DNA from: Patescibacteria group bacterium
Lineage (GTDB): Bacteria > Patescibacteriota > Patescibacteriia > UBA10025 > JAHIVO01
DNA: 41,287 bases
Assembly: GCA_028718605.1 (NCBI GenBank)
Contig: JAQULM010000001.1
Coordinates: 477,719-519,005, forward strand
Direction of reading: 5' to 3'
Each line of letters starts with the position of its first letter. Positions within the stretch are counted from its first letter, which is position 1. Made by a program: the position numbers and the translations under genes. This document shows positions 1-9,976 of the stretch, piece by piece. Under the pieces are notes generated by a model. That model was given only the letters and a program-made list of their open reading frames with translations. It did no database searches and was not told where the DNA came from.

Positions 1-1
1 G

Positions 2-214
2 CGCCGGCGCGAGATTCACGGTAATGACGCCGGGTGGAAAATTAAACCCGCTGTTCCTGATTCCGGAACGCACGCGTTCGCGCGCCTCCTGCACTGCCAT
101 ATCAGGAAGTCCGACAACGTGCGTCTTTGGCAAGCCAAACGACAAGTCCGCCTCGACATCCACGAGGCTCGCGTCGAGCCCGACAACTGCAGCTGAAAGT
201 ACTTTTGCCGACAT
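2..214 (-). CDS. Mg chelatase-like / ComM (YifB) family AAA ATPase, N-terminal part, truncated by window edge
   Basis: Minus-strand translation [71 protein letters not shown] matches the YifB/ComM N-terminus. Confidence 0.9.
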   Translation of the reverse strand, partial: MSAKVLSAAVVGLDASLVDVEADLSFGLPKTHVVGLPDMAVQEARERVRSGIRNSGFNFPPGVITVNLAPA

Positions 215-222
215 AAGAACAC

Positions 223-258
223 AAAAACCTTTCCAATAAAACGGGAAAGGTTTTGCGT
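223..258 (-). terminator. Rho-independent terminator after the pseudouridine synthase gene
   Basis: Minus strand AAAACCTTTCC-cgttttatt-GGAAAGGTTTTTGTGTT. Confidence 0.75.
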
Positions 259-325
259 TTTCTTCTCTTTTCGCAGCGTACCATGGCGCCAGCGGCGAGT
301 CAAGAGCGCAAACGCACCACACACA

Positions 326-1006
326 TTATTCCACGTCCGTCCGGTTGATGCTTCGGTATCTGCCGGGCGGAAGTGTACCGAGCAAAAGTCTGCCCTCGCG
401 AATCCGAACCAGGCGGTCGGTAGCCCGACCCACGACCTCAAACATGCGGCGGATCTGCCGCTTCCATCCCTGGTGGAGCGTTAAACGGTACGCGGTGCCC
501 TGAATGAAATTGATCCGATCAACACTCGCCTCTCCTTCTTTAAGGCAGACGCCTGTTTTTAACCGTTGCAATAAACCGGGACTGAGTGTTGTATTGAGCG
601 TAACTTCATATTCCTTCTCGTGTTTGAATTTTGGATGGGTCAGGCGGTACACGAAATTCCCGTCGTCGGAAAGGATAATAAGCCCCTCGGATTCCTTGTC
701 CAGCCGGCCTGCAATCTTCAAGGATCGGTACTGCGGCGGAAGCAAATCAAAGATCGACTTTTCGCCAGCATAGTGCGCATGAGTACACACGTAGCCGGCC
801 GGTTTGTTCAAAGCCAGGTACGTATGCAATTCTCGGGGGATGCACCGCGTGCCGTCAACGACAACCTCGTCTGTCTGGGGATCGACAGAAATGCCGAGCT
901 CGTGCACAACAGCGCCGTTAACCATAACGAGGCCGCGGGTAATCAGGGCATCTGCTTTCCGGCGGGACGCAACACCGCATGAACTGATAAACTTATTCAG
1001 ACGCAT
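326..1006 (-). CDS. Pseudouridine synthase, RsuA/RluB family (S4 domain + catalytic domain)
   Basis: S4-like MRLNKFISSCGVASRRKADALITRGLVMVNG; catalytic motif AGRLDKESEGLIILSDDG; QGWKRQIRRMF. Confidence 0.93.
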   Translation of the reverse strand: MRLNKFISSCGVASRRKADALITRGLVMVNGAVVHELGISVDPQTDEVVVDGTRCIPRELHTYLALNKPAGYVCTHAHYAGEKSIFDLLPPQYRSLKIAGRLDKESEGLIILSDDGNFVYRLTHPKFKHEKEYEVTLNTTLSPGLLQRLKTGVCLKEGEASVDRINFIQGTAYRLTLHQGWKRQIRRMFEVVGRATDRLVRIREGRLLLGTLPPGRYRSINRTDVE

Positions 1007-1043
1007 AATACCTCTAGTATACGTCGTCTATCATTAAAATGAA

Positions 1044-1078
1044 AAGTGGGCCTCGAAAGAACGAGAACCCACTTATTT
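1044..1078 (-). terminator. Terminator overlapping the 3' end of the secreted hypothetical gene
   Basis: AAGTGGG-tt-CTCG-ttcttt-CGAG-g-CCCACTTTTCATTTT on minus strand. Confidence 0.65.
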
Positions 1079-1852
1079 CTTTTTCTTGGAAAGATTTTCA
1101 ACCTCCTTGCTCCAGTTCGTTTTTACTGGACCCTCTTTGTCAATCATCTTCTTCCAACAGACGATTTCCCTCTCATAGAACGGCCGCTGCGCGTAAGAAA
1201 ACGCACTGTTCAGATAACACTGTGCATTCTCAAGATACCAGAGCTTGTCGATGTCCTTCTGCTTCTTCACGCACCAATAGTAATACTTCGCCCAGAGCAA
1301 TTCAGTGAAGAACGAAGCGCCACGGTCAATCCCGTCCATGTTTACATCGAGCCAGCAAAGGTCGAGATACGCGGTATCAAGCAGGTAGGGCGCGTGTGGC
1401 GCCATCTCGATCGCAACATTGATTCGCAAGAACCGAATGATTTCATTGGACGAATCAACCGCGAGAATCGACGATATGCTGTCGAATGCAAGGCATGCGT
1501 TCGTTACCGGCTTGCCGACCATCTTGGCAAACCATCCCCAATCACGGATCTCCATAACCCGCAGCGCCCAATGGTACGCCTGCGTAACTGAAGTCGTATC
1601 GCTTCTCCAAAACAGAGAATCAAGCCGCGCGGCCTCTTTGCGATATTCTTGGTATCCGTTGTACTCCTTCAGGAACGCCAGATTCGTCAGCAGTTTGATC
1701 CTGACCAGCGTATCAGCAGGGTTGGTAGAATCGAGCTGAACCCGAGCGTCGTCGGTGAAGAGAAAGTGAATGGCAATCGAGTCTCCATCAGAACTATAGC
1801 CAGCGGTAACCATTGAAAGGAAGATTACCGCAAAAAAGCATACGTACCTCAC
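1073..1852 (-). CDS. Hypothetical secreted alpha-helical (TPR-like) protein
   Basis: 259 aa; N-terminal hydrophobic signal MRYVCFFAVIFLSMVTAGYSS; helical body. Confidence 0.7.
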   Translation of the reverse strand: MRYVCFFAVIFLSMVTAGYSSDGDSIAIHFLFTDDARVQLDSTNPADTLVRIKLLTNLAFLKEYNGYQEYRKEAARLDSLFWRSDTTSVTQAYHWALRVMEIRDWGWFAKMVGKPVTNACLAFDSISSILAVDSSNEIIRFLRINVAIEMAPHAPYLLDTAYLDLCWLDVNMDGIDRGASFFTELLWAKYYYWCVKKQKDIDKLWYLENAQCYLNSAFSYAQRPFYEREIVCWKKMIDKEGPVKTNWSKEVENLSKKKK

Positions 1853-1972
1853 GGCAATCCTCCAATCGTTTAAACATTAAAGAATTTGAACATCAAAGAA
1901 CGAGTAATTAAAGAATTCTAGCACGGATCGCGTTCTATTTCAAGCCCCCGCAGTTCCTATATAAAATAAACT

Positions 1973-2003
1973 ACCCGCCGCGGCTGAATCGCACACGGCG
2001 GGT
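1973..2003 (-). terminator. Terminator after the CDP-alcohol phosphatidyltransferase gene
   Basis: CCCGCCG-...-CGGCGGG stem followed by TAGTTTATTTTAT on minus strand. Confidence 0.6.
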
Positions 2004-2019
2004 TTTGGGTTTAAAATCC

Positions 2020-2715
2020 TCACGAGGTACGGTGCGCACGCCATACGGCACGCGCTCCACCAAATACACGGTACACAAGCGGTAGGGTCGTTGAAGAGCA
2101 GATAAGCCACAAGCCATGCTTCAACGAAAACGGCGTTGGTGCGATATGCTCATCAATCGCGAGCACAACACACACGACGATGAGGGCTGCAAAAAACACT
2201 GTTCTCGTTAGGGGTTTGCCATTAATAACCTGGTAATGGTGGGACCCCATGAACGTACGGAGCCAGGACGAGAGGAGATACGACACCATCGTCCAGAACA
2301 CAAGCGAACTCCACTGGAATCCGAGGTGCGCTCCCACATATGAGAACAAGCCCCCAAGAAATGCGATATCGCATACTCGATCCGCGATCGGATCGATAAT
2401 CGCACCAATGTGCTGGTTGAAAGGCTGGCGCGTCTTATGGTGCCGCTTGATGGCGCGGGCGAGCGGTCCGTCGAGCATGTCGAATATTCCCGCAATGAGA
2501 ATACATGCAAGCGAGAGAAGCCACCTGCCGCATGCCAAGCCAAATACTGCAGCGAGGATAGCGACACCGATTCCGGCAAGTGTCAGCACGTTCGGATCAA
2601 TGTATAATCCCACGAGACGGTCCGCGACCCAATCCGCAATCTTCAAATACCACCGCTGAATACCGAGTAAATGGTAATGTTCATACCCCGCTATTCCTGT
2701 GGGGTCTTCACTCAC
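2020..2715 (-). CDS. CDP-alcohol phosphatidyltransferase family protein
   Basis: DMLDGPLAR...GAIIDPIADR CDP-OH-P motif, multiple TM segments. Confidence 0.88.
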   Translation of the reverse strand: MSEDPTGIAGYEHYHLLGIQRWYLKIADWVADRLVGLYIDPNVLTLAGIGVAILAAVFGLACGRWLLSLACILIAGIFDMLDGPLARAIKRHHKTRQPFNQHIGAIIDPIADRVCDIAFLGGLFSYVGAHLGFQWSSLVFWTMVSYLLSSWLRTFMGSHHYQVINGKPLTRTVFFAALIVVCVVLAIDEHIAPTPFSLKHGLWLICSSTTLPLVYRVFGGARAVWRAHRTS

Positions 2716-2812
2716 TGATTACCTCCTTCTGCGTGAAAACAAAAAGGTCAATTGCTACACTGTAATACCATGTGCAACTATCGTCAAGCGGCTCGCCCAG
2801 CATACCGAATCG

Positions 2813-3304
2813 CTATTCAGACCGTAGCGATCGATGCGGATGAAAAACGATCCGGTAGAGGACGATGCAAACGCCAACGAGCACCATGAGGTCGGCGATA
2901 TTGAAAACGGGCCAGGACGTCAGTACAAACGTATCGATAACCCCATCATACCGAATTCGGTCGAGGAGGTTTGAAAACGCACCAACGCCCAAGAGCACCA
3001 GCGCTCCGCCAACTGAATAATTCTTCTTTTGATACGCACGAATGCAAAAAAAACCGATTGCGATTACTGCACACACGGTGACGGCGATCGTGATTTCCTG
3101 CGGCAGCCGGATTCCATACGCGATCCCCTCGTTATGCTCCAGCACAAAGCCTGTCGTACCGGGAATCACAAACCACCCTTCTGCGGGGAGGGTATTCAGT
3201 GCAAACCATTTTGCTGCCCGGTCAAAAATAAATAACAGAATCGAGAGCGCCGGAACGGCACAGTGCCGGGCGACCGACGTACCTATTACCTTTTCGTATG
3301 ACAT
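2813..3304 (-). CDS. lspA: Lipoprotein signal peptidase (signal peptidase II); start MSYEKV more likely than the first M of the 166-aa ORF
   Basis: HNEGIAYGI, GAFSNLLDRIRYDGVIDTF, WPVFNIADLMVLVG catalytic Asp motifs; 4 TM. Confidence 0.9.
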   Translation of the reverse strand: MSYEKVIGTSVARHCAVPALSILLFIFDRAAKWFALNTLPAEGWFVIPGTTGFVLEHNEGIAYGIRLPQEITIAVTVCAVIAIGFFCIRAYQKKNYSVGGALVLLGVGAFSNLLDRIRYDGVIDTFVLTSWPVFNIADLMVLVGVCIVLYRIVFHPHRSLRSE

Positions 3305-3645
3305 GCCATGCAATGTTGGGCTTCGGGATAAGCGGCCAAGCGGCCATCATCGATTGGTTTTCCGCAGCTTTCACATACGCCGTACGTACCGAGTTCTATC
3401 TTTTTGAGAGCACGCTCAATCTTCTCGAGAGTAACCTCAAGGTTCCGTTCAAGCGCAATGCTGTCCTGGAAATCAGCTACCTCGACTGCATTATCCTCTT
3501 CTTTATCGCCGATATCGCGCCATTTTGTCTGCGTTTTGTCCTTATCGAATGTCTGTTCCTCCGTCATCTCCTTTAATTGCGCAGCGATACGCGTTTTTTC
3601 TGCGACTAATTTTGCTTTCACTTCCTCGATTCGACTGCTATCCAT
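3286..3645 (-). CDS. TraR/DksA C4-type zinc finger protein
   Basis: ALKKIELGTYGVCESCGKPIDDGRLAAYPEAQHCMACHTKR. Confidence 0.92.
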   Translation of the reverse strand: MDSSRIEEVKAKLVAEKTRIAAQLKEMTEEQTFDKDKTQTKWRDIGDKEEDNAVEVADFQDSIALERNLEVTLEKIERALKKIELGTYGVCESCGKPIDDGRLAAYPEAQHCMACHTKR

Positions 3646-3743
3646 ACGTTGGGTTCTCCAATACTTAGGGTTAGATATTTTTTTTCAGTATATACTAGTA
3701 CGCCTTTCGCTGCCAGGGGCTGTGGGGGGGTAGAGAGACGTAA

Positions 3744-3777
3744 CTCCCCTCCGCGCCCTTAACGAGCGCGGAGGGGA
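3744..3777. terminator. GC-rich hairpin, likely terminator of the large secreted protein gene
   Basis: CTCCCCTCCGCGC-ccttaacga-GCGCGGAGGGG. Confidence 0.6.
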
Positions 3778-3805
3778 AATTATCGTAGCAAATGATATCG
3801 CCAAA

Positions 3806-6800
3806 CTAGAAGACTGGAACTGTCGAAATATTCAGTCCGCCGCGGAATCCCTGGTGGTGGGTGAAGAATTGGGCAACCACTTCGCCTGCGCCGTCAAAGG
3901 CACGTACATGCGGCCCCATGCCGGATCCTGGCGCGGTGACGATGTCACTCGTTCCGTCGCTATCAACATCGGCGACTACCGAACTAAAGCTACCCCTGAG
4001 ATTCTGGGCATATGCGAAGAACTGAGACACAACCGCACCAGCAGTATTAAAGACCCGGATATGTGGGCCCGCATTGCTCTCAGGAGAAGCGACGATCTCG
4101 TTTGCCCCATCGCCGTTCACGTCCCCAACAGATGCATGCATACCACCGCGGAACGTCGTTGCATACGCGAAGAATCGGCCGATGAGCTCTCCCGAACCGG
4201 TAAACATCGCGACCTGCGGCCCAAGGCCTGGGCCTGGAGTTACGATGACATCAGCAACGCCGTCAGCATTCACATCACCAGTCGACAGATGGTAGCTGCC
4301 CCGAATCGTCGATGCATACGCGAAGAATTGGGAAACCACGGTCCCGTCATAGTCAAACACCCGCACATGCGGTGCTGACGCCTGTTGAGGTATGGTGATG
4401 ATTTCCTCGATCCCGTCGCCGTCAACATCACCCGTCGCGAGTTGTACACCGCCACGGAATGAAGTGGCATACGCAAAGAATTGGGACACAACCTCACCCG
4501 CGGCATTAAAGACACGGACCTGCGGGCCTGCACCAGCCATCGTAGTCGTAATAATTTCGTCGACGCCGTCGCCATTTACGTCAGCAACCGCGAGTATGAC
4601 ACCTGTTCTGATGTTCGTTGCGAATGCGAAGAATTGGGACTCAAGCTGACCCCGGAGGTTGAATATGCGGATTTGCGGGCCTGCGCCTGCTCCCGGTGCG
4701 ACGATGATTTCGTTCTCGCCATCACCGTCAACATCACCCGCGAGCGCTTGGACTCCGATACGGAGTGTTGAGGCGTACGCAAAGAAATTGAGCATCATGT
4801 TTCCCTCGCCATCCCACGCCGTTACTTGGGGACCACCATTTGACGCCGGGGTTGCAACCACATATGCTGGTCCGCTGCCGGCTGCTGCGCCAAACTGTCC
4901 CCCTGTCGTGATCGCAAAATTGGTGAAGTGAGTGACCGAGAAACAAACCATATGGTTGTCAAAGTCCTGCGTCACCCCGTCAGGAAGTTGCCACGCGCCA
5001 GCTGTCGCACTGTAGTATTTCGCGATGATGTCATTCTCGTCAACCCCCATCTCCTCAAGGTATGCGATGTCGTACGGTATGCAGATGCTTACCGAGGAAT
5101 TGAACGTTTGGATGAGCGAGTTATTGCTGTCCAATGCCTCAAAATTCCATGCGAAATTGATCGGCTTCGTATCAGAGGTAAACATGAGATTCGTATCTGG
5201 TTCTGCCATGAGCGTCACATTGCCCTCCGTCGCGAGCGCGCCTGCGGGCACCGTCAGAATGGTGCCATCGGGGAACGTGAAAGTCTTCTGCGCTGTAGCA
5301 TCAAACGTTTCAGTGTATCCTTCCGGAATCACAAACTGTGCTTCCTCGAGCTGAAATGTCTTGTCAACGCTGTCACCAGTCGCTACGACGACTGTTGTTT
5401 CTGGCGATCGGAAGAATCCCTCGGCTTTCGTGTCAGTATCGCAGCCGATATACCAGGTGCCGGCTGTTAACGGGATCCTTGCTTCCCCGTCGAGCAACTC
5501 TTCGCCAGAAAATCCCTGATTCTCCGACCACGCATGGCAGAATCCCCATTGTGGTTTCGTGCCATCCGGCATGAGCGCAATCGCATTCACGTATGCATCT
5601 GCTTCACGGAATCTCATCGTGATTCCCTTTGCTGGAGATCCCGCTGTCACCGATACGGACTGGCTCTCCGGTGGCATGAAGTTATCGCCAAGCCCGGGCG
5701 GCATGCCCGCATACACCTCATAATCGCCTGAGACGACATTGATTCTAAACTTCCCGTCAGCGCCTGATTCCGTACCGCTGTTAATCACTTTTGATCCCTC
5801 GGTATCGGCCTTCAATTTATTCTCAAGTGACCGGCGGTTATCCGCGCCTACCCATGCATAGGGTACGGGATTGCCGTCCGGGTCAACAACGGTGCCTTCG
5901 ATGTAGGTATCCGCTTTCATGAGCGTGATGACTTTTGTTAACGTCTGGTCTTCACCGATATAGAAACTGTCTCCCGGCTCTGGGTTGCTCTCAATATATT
6001 GGCTTGAGCCTCCCTCTTTAAACACATGAGCGCCAACCATATACTTCTTCCCTCCAAGTACCGTAATCAAGAAGCTTCCATCGCCATTCAGCTGTGTGCC
6101 GCGCCACTGCCAATTTTCATCGAGGACAAACACCTCGGCATCTACGCCCTGAACAAGCTTGCCGTTCTGATCTTTAACGTAGCCTCGGATCGTCGCATCG
6201 TTCGGCACGAGTGTCACCTTTACGCTCTTGGTCTGCCCAACATCTACCGTTACTTGCACCTCTTTTTCGACAGAATACGCGAAGTTCGCATCAGGCGGTG
6301 TATTAACGCCAACCGTATACGTTTCTCCGCCGAGGAGCGCAATGCTCGCGGTACCGCGGTCAATAGAACCTCCAAATTCATTCCCCCCCGCACCTTTCCC
6401 TTCCCCTATCCGCGCATACGCATACCCGTACATATTCGAGATTGCGTTACCGTTCGCATCAACGATGAATACATTGACCGTCGCATCTGCTGCCTTCACC
6501 TCGAGTGTTACGCCGGAAACTGTTTCATCATCTTCGATAGAGACTGCTACCGGGCGATTCGTGAGCGGGATATATCGTGGGCCTTCTTCGCTGCTGCTCC
6601 GACCCTGGTCAATATTTATTTGCCATTCGCCTGCGGAAACATACAGGGTAAATTTACCGCTCGCATCCGATTCAGTATTACTCCAGCCGGATCCGCTTGA
6701 CTGCCACGTGCTCACCCAAACACCAGAGACGCCCTGCCCGCCTTCATCAATTACGGTACCCTTGATAACCGAAGTTTTCTCCTTCATTACTATCGTGCCG

Positions 6801-8146
6801 AGATTTTTTGTCTGCTCGTCCGCAACTGTCACGGAAATTTCGTCTGAGTAGTATTTCGCAAGCGCTGGATTCTGACTGTCCGGCCATATCCTGATTATAT
6901 ACGTCCCGGCCTTCACGCTCGCGCTGAAGGATCCGCTCTGCGAAATGCCCGAACCAGCGCCGCTCCCGCTGCCGCCACTCTGGATTTCGACATACCCGTT
7001 CTGAAGGGGATCGCCATTCGGAAGGTTTACGACGCCCTTGATCTTGGCTGTCGCTTTTGCGACAACAAACGCTACTTCTTTCGTTTCGATTGAACTGTCG
7101 TCCTTGAAATCAACGGACATCGGCGGCTGATTGTACGCCCAATCACAATCGCCTGGCGCGTTTAACTCCGGATCCCACGGACAACTGATATTCACGTCAT
7201 ACGATCCGCCAGCTATTGAAAGGCTCGCGGTACCGTCCTCGCCCACGTCCTTACCGTTGCCGCCACCGCCGCTGCGCTTGTTCGCCCATACATTTGCGAG
7301 CGTAACCGGCGCACCATCATCATAGGTTACAGTAACATTCAGGGTTTTTTTCGCCGCCACGAGAACGATATTCTTTGTTACCATGGAACCGCTGTAGACG
7401 AATGGCACCGGGTCCGGCGAGACAACGCCTTCGGCGTTCCCAACCCATGCTTCAAGAAGGTACTGCTGGCCTTCCGCGATGAGACCATTCTGGGTTTGGA
7501 CAGGAATTATATAATACCCGTTCTGGTCAACACCTGTCCCGTAATTGAAAGAGTAGTTCTCGGTCCGGATATTCACGCCCACTCCATCATCTTGAGAAAC
7601 TGGCGTATAATCGGGCATCTTCACCCGACCCATCACGGCAACGTCGCCGACAACTGTTGCACTGGACGCCGTTATCTGCTGCCCGGGGCCTTCAGTGTCG
7701 GGAAAACGTACCTCAACGCCAAGGTAGTACATGCCCGTGTATGATACATTCCGTACGCCGGTAATAGTTACTGTTTTTACACCAGTAGAAATGCCTGGCT
7801 CGCCGACGAAGAAATTAACGCGTTCAGGGCTCACGAAATCTCCGTCATTCGCATTGTTCGATACGCCTGAAGCGCCCGAGATTGCCACTTCTGCATTTGA
7901 TAAATCAAATCCCTGGCCCATCGGGCAATTCCCCTGAAAGCCAAATGTAAGATTGCTGTCCGCGGGAATCGCTGTATTAACCGTCATGGTCGCAGTCCAC
8001 GTAACGTTCGTGGCGCCTGCGTGTGTCGAGGTTGCCTCAATATCTGACAGCGAAACCGGAGTCGTCGCTTGTGCCGGCAGCGCTGCGATAAAAACGAGCG
8101 CAATGCTCGCAACGCACCCCGCACACCATAGTATTGCTTTTTTCAT
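3806..8146 (-). CDS. Giant secreted protein: signal peptide, multiple carboxypeptidase-regulatory-like (Ig/CNA-B-like) domains, C-terminal FG-GAP/VCBS-type beta-propeller
   Basis: Signal MKKAILWCAGCVASIALVFIAALPAQA; repeated 'KGVVxLPNGDPLxNxxVxxxxxG' units; seven ~51-aa C-terminal units GPQVRVF...FFAYA..RGG...DVDGDGxxEII. Start taken at MKK, preceded by GAAAGGGTTACGAAG. Confidence 0.88.
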   Translation of the reverse strand: MKKAILWCAGCVASIALVFIAALPAQATTPVSLSDIEATSTHAGATNVTWTATMTVNTAIPADSNLTFGFQGNCPMGQGFDLSNAEVAISGASGVSNNANDGDFVSPERVNFFVGEPGISTGVKTVTITGVRNVSYTGMYYLGVEVRFPDTEGPGQQITASSATVVGDVAVMGRVKMPDYTPVSQDDGVGVNIRTENYSFNYGTGVDQNGYYIIPVQTQNGLIAEGQQYLLEAWVGNAEGVVSPDPVPFVYSGSMVTKNIVLVAAKKTLNVTVTYDDGAPVTLANVWANKRSGGGGNGKDVGEDGTASLSIAGGSYDVNISCPWDPELNAPGDCDWAYNQPPMSVDFKDDSSIETKEVAFVVAKATAKIKGVVNLPNGDPLQNGYVEIQSGGSGSGAGSGISQSGSFSASVKAGTYIIRIWPDSQNPALAKYYSDEISVTVADEQTKNLGTIVMKEKTSVIKGTVIDEGGQGVSGVWVSTWQSSGSGWSNTESDASGKFTLYVSAGEWQINIDQGRSSSEEGPRYIPLTNRPVAVSIEDDETVSGVTLEVKAADATVNVFIVDANGNAISNMYGYAYARIGEGKGAGGNEFGGSIDRGTASIALLGGETYTVGVNTPPDANFAYSVEKEVQVTVDVGQTKSVKVTLVPNDATIRGYVKDQNGKLVQGVDAEVFVLDENWQWRGTQLNGDGSFLITVLGGKKYMVGAHVFKEGGSSQYIESNPEPGDSFYIGEDQTLTKVITLMKADTYIEGTVVDPDGNPVPYAWVGADNRRSLENKLKADTEGSKVINSGTESGADGKFRINVVSGDYEVYAGMPPGLGDNFMPPESQSVSVTAGSPAKGITMRFREADAYVNAIALMPDGTKPQWGFCHAWSENQGFSGEELLDGEARIPLTAGTWYIGCDTDTKAEGFFRSPETTVVVATGDSVDKTFQLEEAQFVIPEGYTETFDATAQKTFTFPDGTILTVPAGALATEGNVTLMAEPDTNLMFTSDTKPINFAWNFEALDSNNSLIQTFNSSVSICIPYDIAYLEEMGVDENDIIAKYYSATAGAWQLPDGVTQDFDNHMVCFSVTHFTNFAITTGGQFGAAAGSGPAYVVATPASNGGPQVTAWDGEGNMMLNFFAYASTLRIGVQALAGDVDGDGENEIIVAPGAGAGPQIRIFNLRGQLESQFFAFATNIRTGVILAVADVNGDGVDEIITTTMAGAGPQVRVFNAAGEVVSQFFAYATSFRGGVQLATGDVDGDGIEEIITIPQQASAPHVRVFDYDGTVVSQFFAYASTIRGSYHLSTGDVNADGVADVIVTPGPGLGPQVAMFTGSGELIGRFFAYATTFRGGMHASVGDVNGDGANEIVASPESNAGPHIRVFNTAGAVVSQFFAYAQNLRGSFSSVVADVDSDGTSDIVTAPGSGMGPHVRAFDGAGEVVAQFFTHHQGFRGGLNISTVPVF

Positions 8147-8339
8147 CTTCGTAACCCTTTCGTACATCCGCATAGTGAAGCGGATGGAATTAATGAATTA
8201 CTTTTCTATTATATTTGCTATATAAAAAATACCGCAAAACTGCGGATTGATTCCCATATCCATTCCCGTTTTTTCCTCCGTAAAAAAATCACTCATAAAT
8301 AAGCTATCAGACAAGCAAATAATAGCTTAGTTCCCATTT

Positions 8340-8368
8340 ATTATACCTGAGAAATTGCCTCCTGTCAA
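8340..8368 (-). promoter_or_regulatory. Perfect consensus sigma70-type promoter for the giant secreted protein gene
   Basis: Minus strand TTGACA-17 nt-TATAAT (-35 at 8363-8368, -10 at 8340-8345). Confidence 0.8.
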
Positions 8369-8398
8369 TAATATTCTCTGCCGTGCTTTATTGCGCGT

Positions 8399-9661
8399 CT
8401 AAAGACCCATCTTTTCCGCAATCCGCTGAGTCGAAATGATAAAGGCGGCGGTCCGCATATCAACTTTTTTCTCGCGGGACTTCAACCATACCATCGCGAA
8501 CTCACGGGTAATGATCTCATCAAGCTTCCGTAGAACTTCTTCCTCGGTCCAGTGTTCATTCTTTAGATTTTGATCCCACTCAAAATAACTCACGACGACA
8601 CCACCTGCGTTCGCGAGAATATCAGGGACAACCGGAATGCCTTTGCTAAAAAGCACCGCATCCGCTTCGGGCGTTATGGGACCGTTTGCAATCTCAACGA
8701 CCGCCTTGGTTTTGATCCGGTCAACATTATCTGCGCGTATCTGGTTTTCGAGTGCAGCAGGAATAAGGACGTCGGTATCAACTTCGAGCAATCCCGCATT
8801 GGTGACCGCGGAATTCTCATCAACAGTGCACGACGCTGTTGCGCACGTATACCCCTGGAGGCTGCCATGAGCTTCCTTGTATTGAAAAACATCTTCGGGA
8901 TCAAGCTTGCCGCTCGCTACAACGATACCTCCCTTTGAATCAGACACACCGATGACACGGTACCCTGCCGCATTCGCAATCCGTGCAATATTATACCCTG
9001 CATTGCCGAAACCTTGTACGATAATCCGTGTGTCTCGAGGCCTCATGCCAATTTTTTGCCCAAGCTCTCGGAGTGCATAGAAGCCGCCTTGTGCTGTCGA
9101 AAATGAACGCCCCTCGGATCCTCCATTCTCGAGGGGTTTGCCCGTAAAGGTGGCTGGTGATGGCTTGCCAGCGAGCTTCGAATATTCATCGACCATCCAG
9201 AGCATGATCTGAGGATTCGTATAGACGTCAGGCGCGGGGATGTCTTTGTGCGGCCCGATGTCGGCAAAAAAAGCGCGCACCCATGCTCGAGATAATCGTT
9301 CAAGCTCTGCCCGGGAAAGCTCTTTTGGATTGACCTGTATCCCTCCCTTTCCCCCTCCCAGGGGGATATTCACAACCGCACACTTAAGCGCCATGAGGAG
9401 GGCGAGTGTCTTAACCTCATTGATATCTGCGTTTGGATGGAACCGAATACCGCCCTTGTACGGGCCGCGCGCATTGTTGAACTGCACCCGGTACCCATGA
9501 AATGATTTCTCCTCGCCACTATCCAGCGTAATGGTAATCGGCCGCTCCAAAACAGCATCGGGCGTACTCAGCTTGGTAATATTCTCCTCGGTATACCCCA
9601 AAAGTTTTCCGGCTTCGCGAAGTTTTTTCACCGCATTGCCAAATGAATCGATTGGCTGCAT
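8399..9661 (-). CDS. gdhA: Glu/Leu/Phe/Val dehydrogenase (glutamate dehydrogenase)
   Basis: RGPYKGGIRFHP, PLGGGKGGI, PAPDVYTNPQIMLWMVDEYSK, VQGFGNAGYNIA. Confidence 0.95.
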   Translation of the reverse strand: MQPIDSFGNAVKKLREAGKLLGYTEENITKLSTPDAVLERPITITLDSGEEKSFHGYRVQFNNARGPYKGGIRFHPNADINEVKTLALLMALKCAVVNIPLGGGKGGIQVNPKELSRAELERLSRAWVRAFFADIGPHKDIPAPDVYTNPQIMLWMVDEYSKLAGKPSPATFTGKPLENGGSEGRSFSTAQGGFYALRELGQKIGMRPRDTRIIVQGFGNAGYNIARIANAAGYRVIGVSDSKGGIVVASGKLDPEDVFQYKEAHGSLQGYTCATASCTVDENSAVTNAGLLEVDTDVLIPAALENQIRADNVDRIKTKAVVEIANGPITPEADAVLFSKGIPVVPDILANAGGVVVSYFEWDQNLKNEHWTEEEVLRKLDEIITREFAMVWLKSREKKVDMRTAAFIISTQRIAEKMGL

Positions 9662-9673
9662 ACGTTCGTATTA

Positions 9674-9976
9674 TTAGATAGTTAACGTATATGGATACTC
9701 AGCAAGCGCCAACTTCAGAATGTTCATTGCCCGCCGTAAATCCGCATCCCCAAGAACATATGCGATCCTGACCTCCTGCTTGCCGAGACCGGGGGTAACG
9801 TAGAACCCGTCGCCGGGAGCAAGCATAACTGTTTCACCGCGATAAGAATACTCCTGGAGCAGCCAGCGGTAGAAATGCTCAGCATCGGGAACGGGGAGGT
9901 TCGCTAAAATGTAAAATGCACCATCGGGATGTGCCCAGCTCGTACCAGGAATAGATTCCGCTGTTCGAGCGATGGG
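9674..9976 (-). pseudogene. C-terminal remnant of a PLP-dependent class I/II aminotransferase
   Basis: IPGTSWAHPDGAFYILANL...EYSYRGETVMLAPGDGFYVTPGLGKQEVRIAYVLGDADLRRAMNILKLAL matches only the small C-terminal domain. The region with the PLP-lysine and cofactor-binding motifs is absent; trxB begins immediately upstream. Confidence 0.65.

Noticed and set aside
16-441. 141-aa minus-strand ORF overlapping comM start and rluB end
   Set aside because: Low-complexity Arg/Cys-rich frame antisense or out of frame to two clear genes and spanning a terminator.
3854-4378. 174-aa plus-strand ORF and other long plus ORFs across 3.8-8.1 kb
   Set aside because: Antisense frames of the repetitive secreted protein gene; no family-like motifs.
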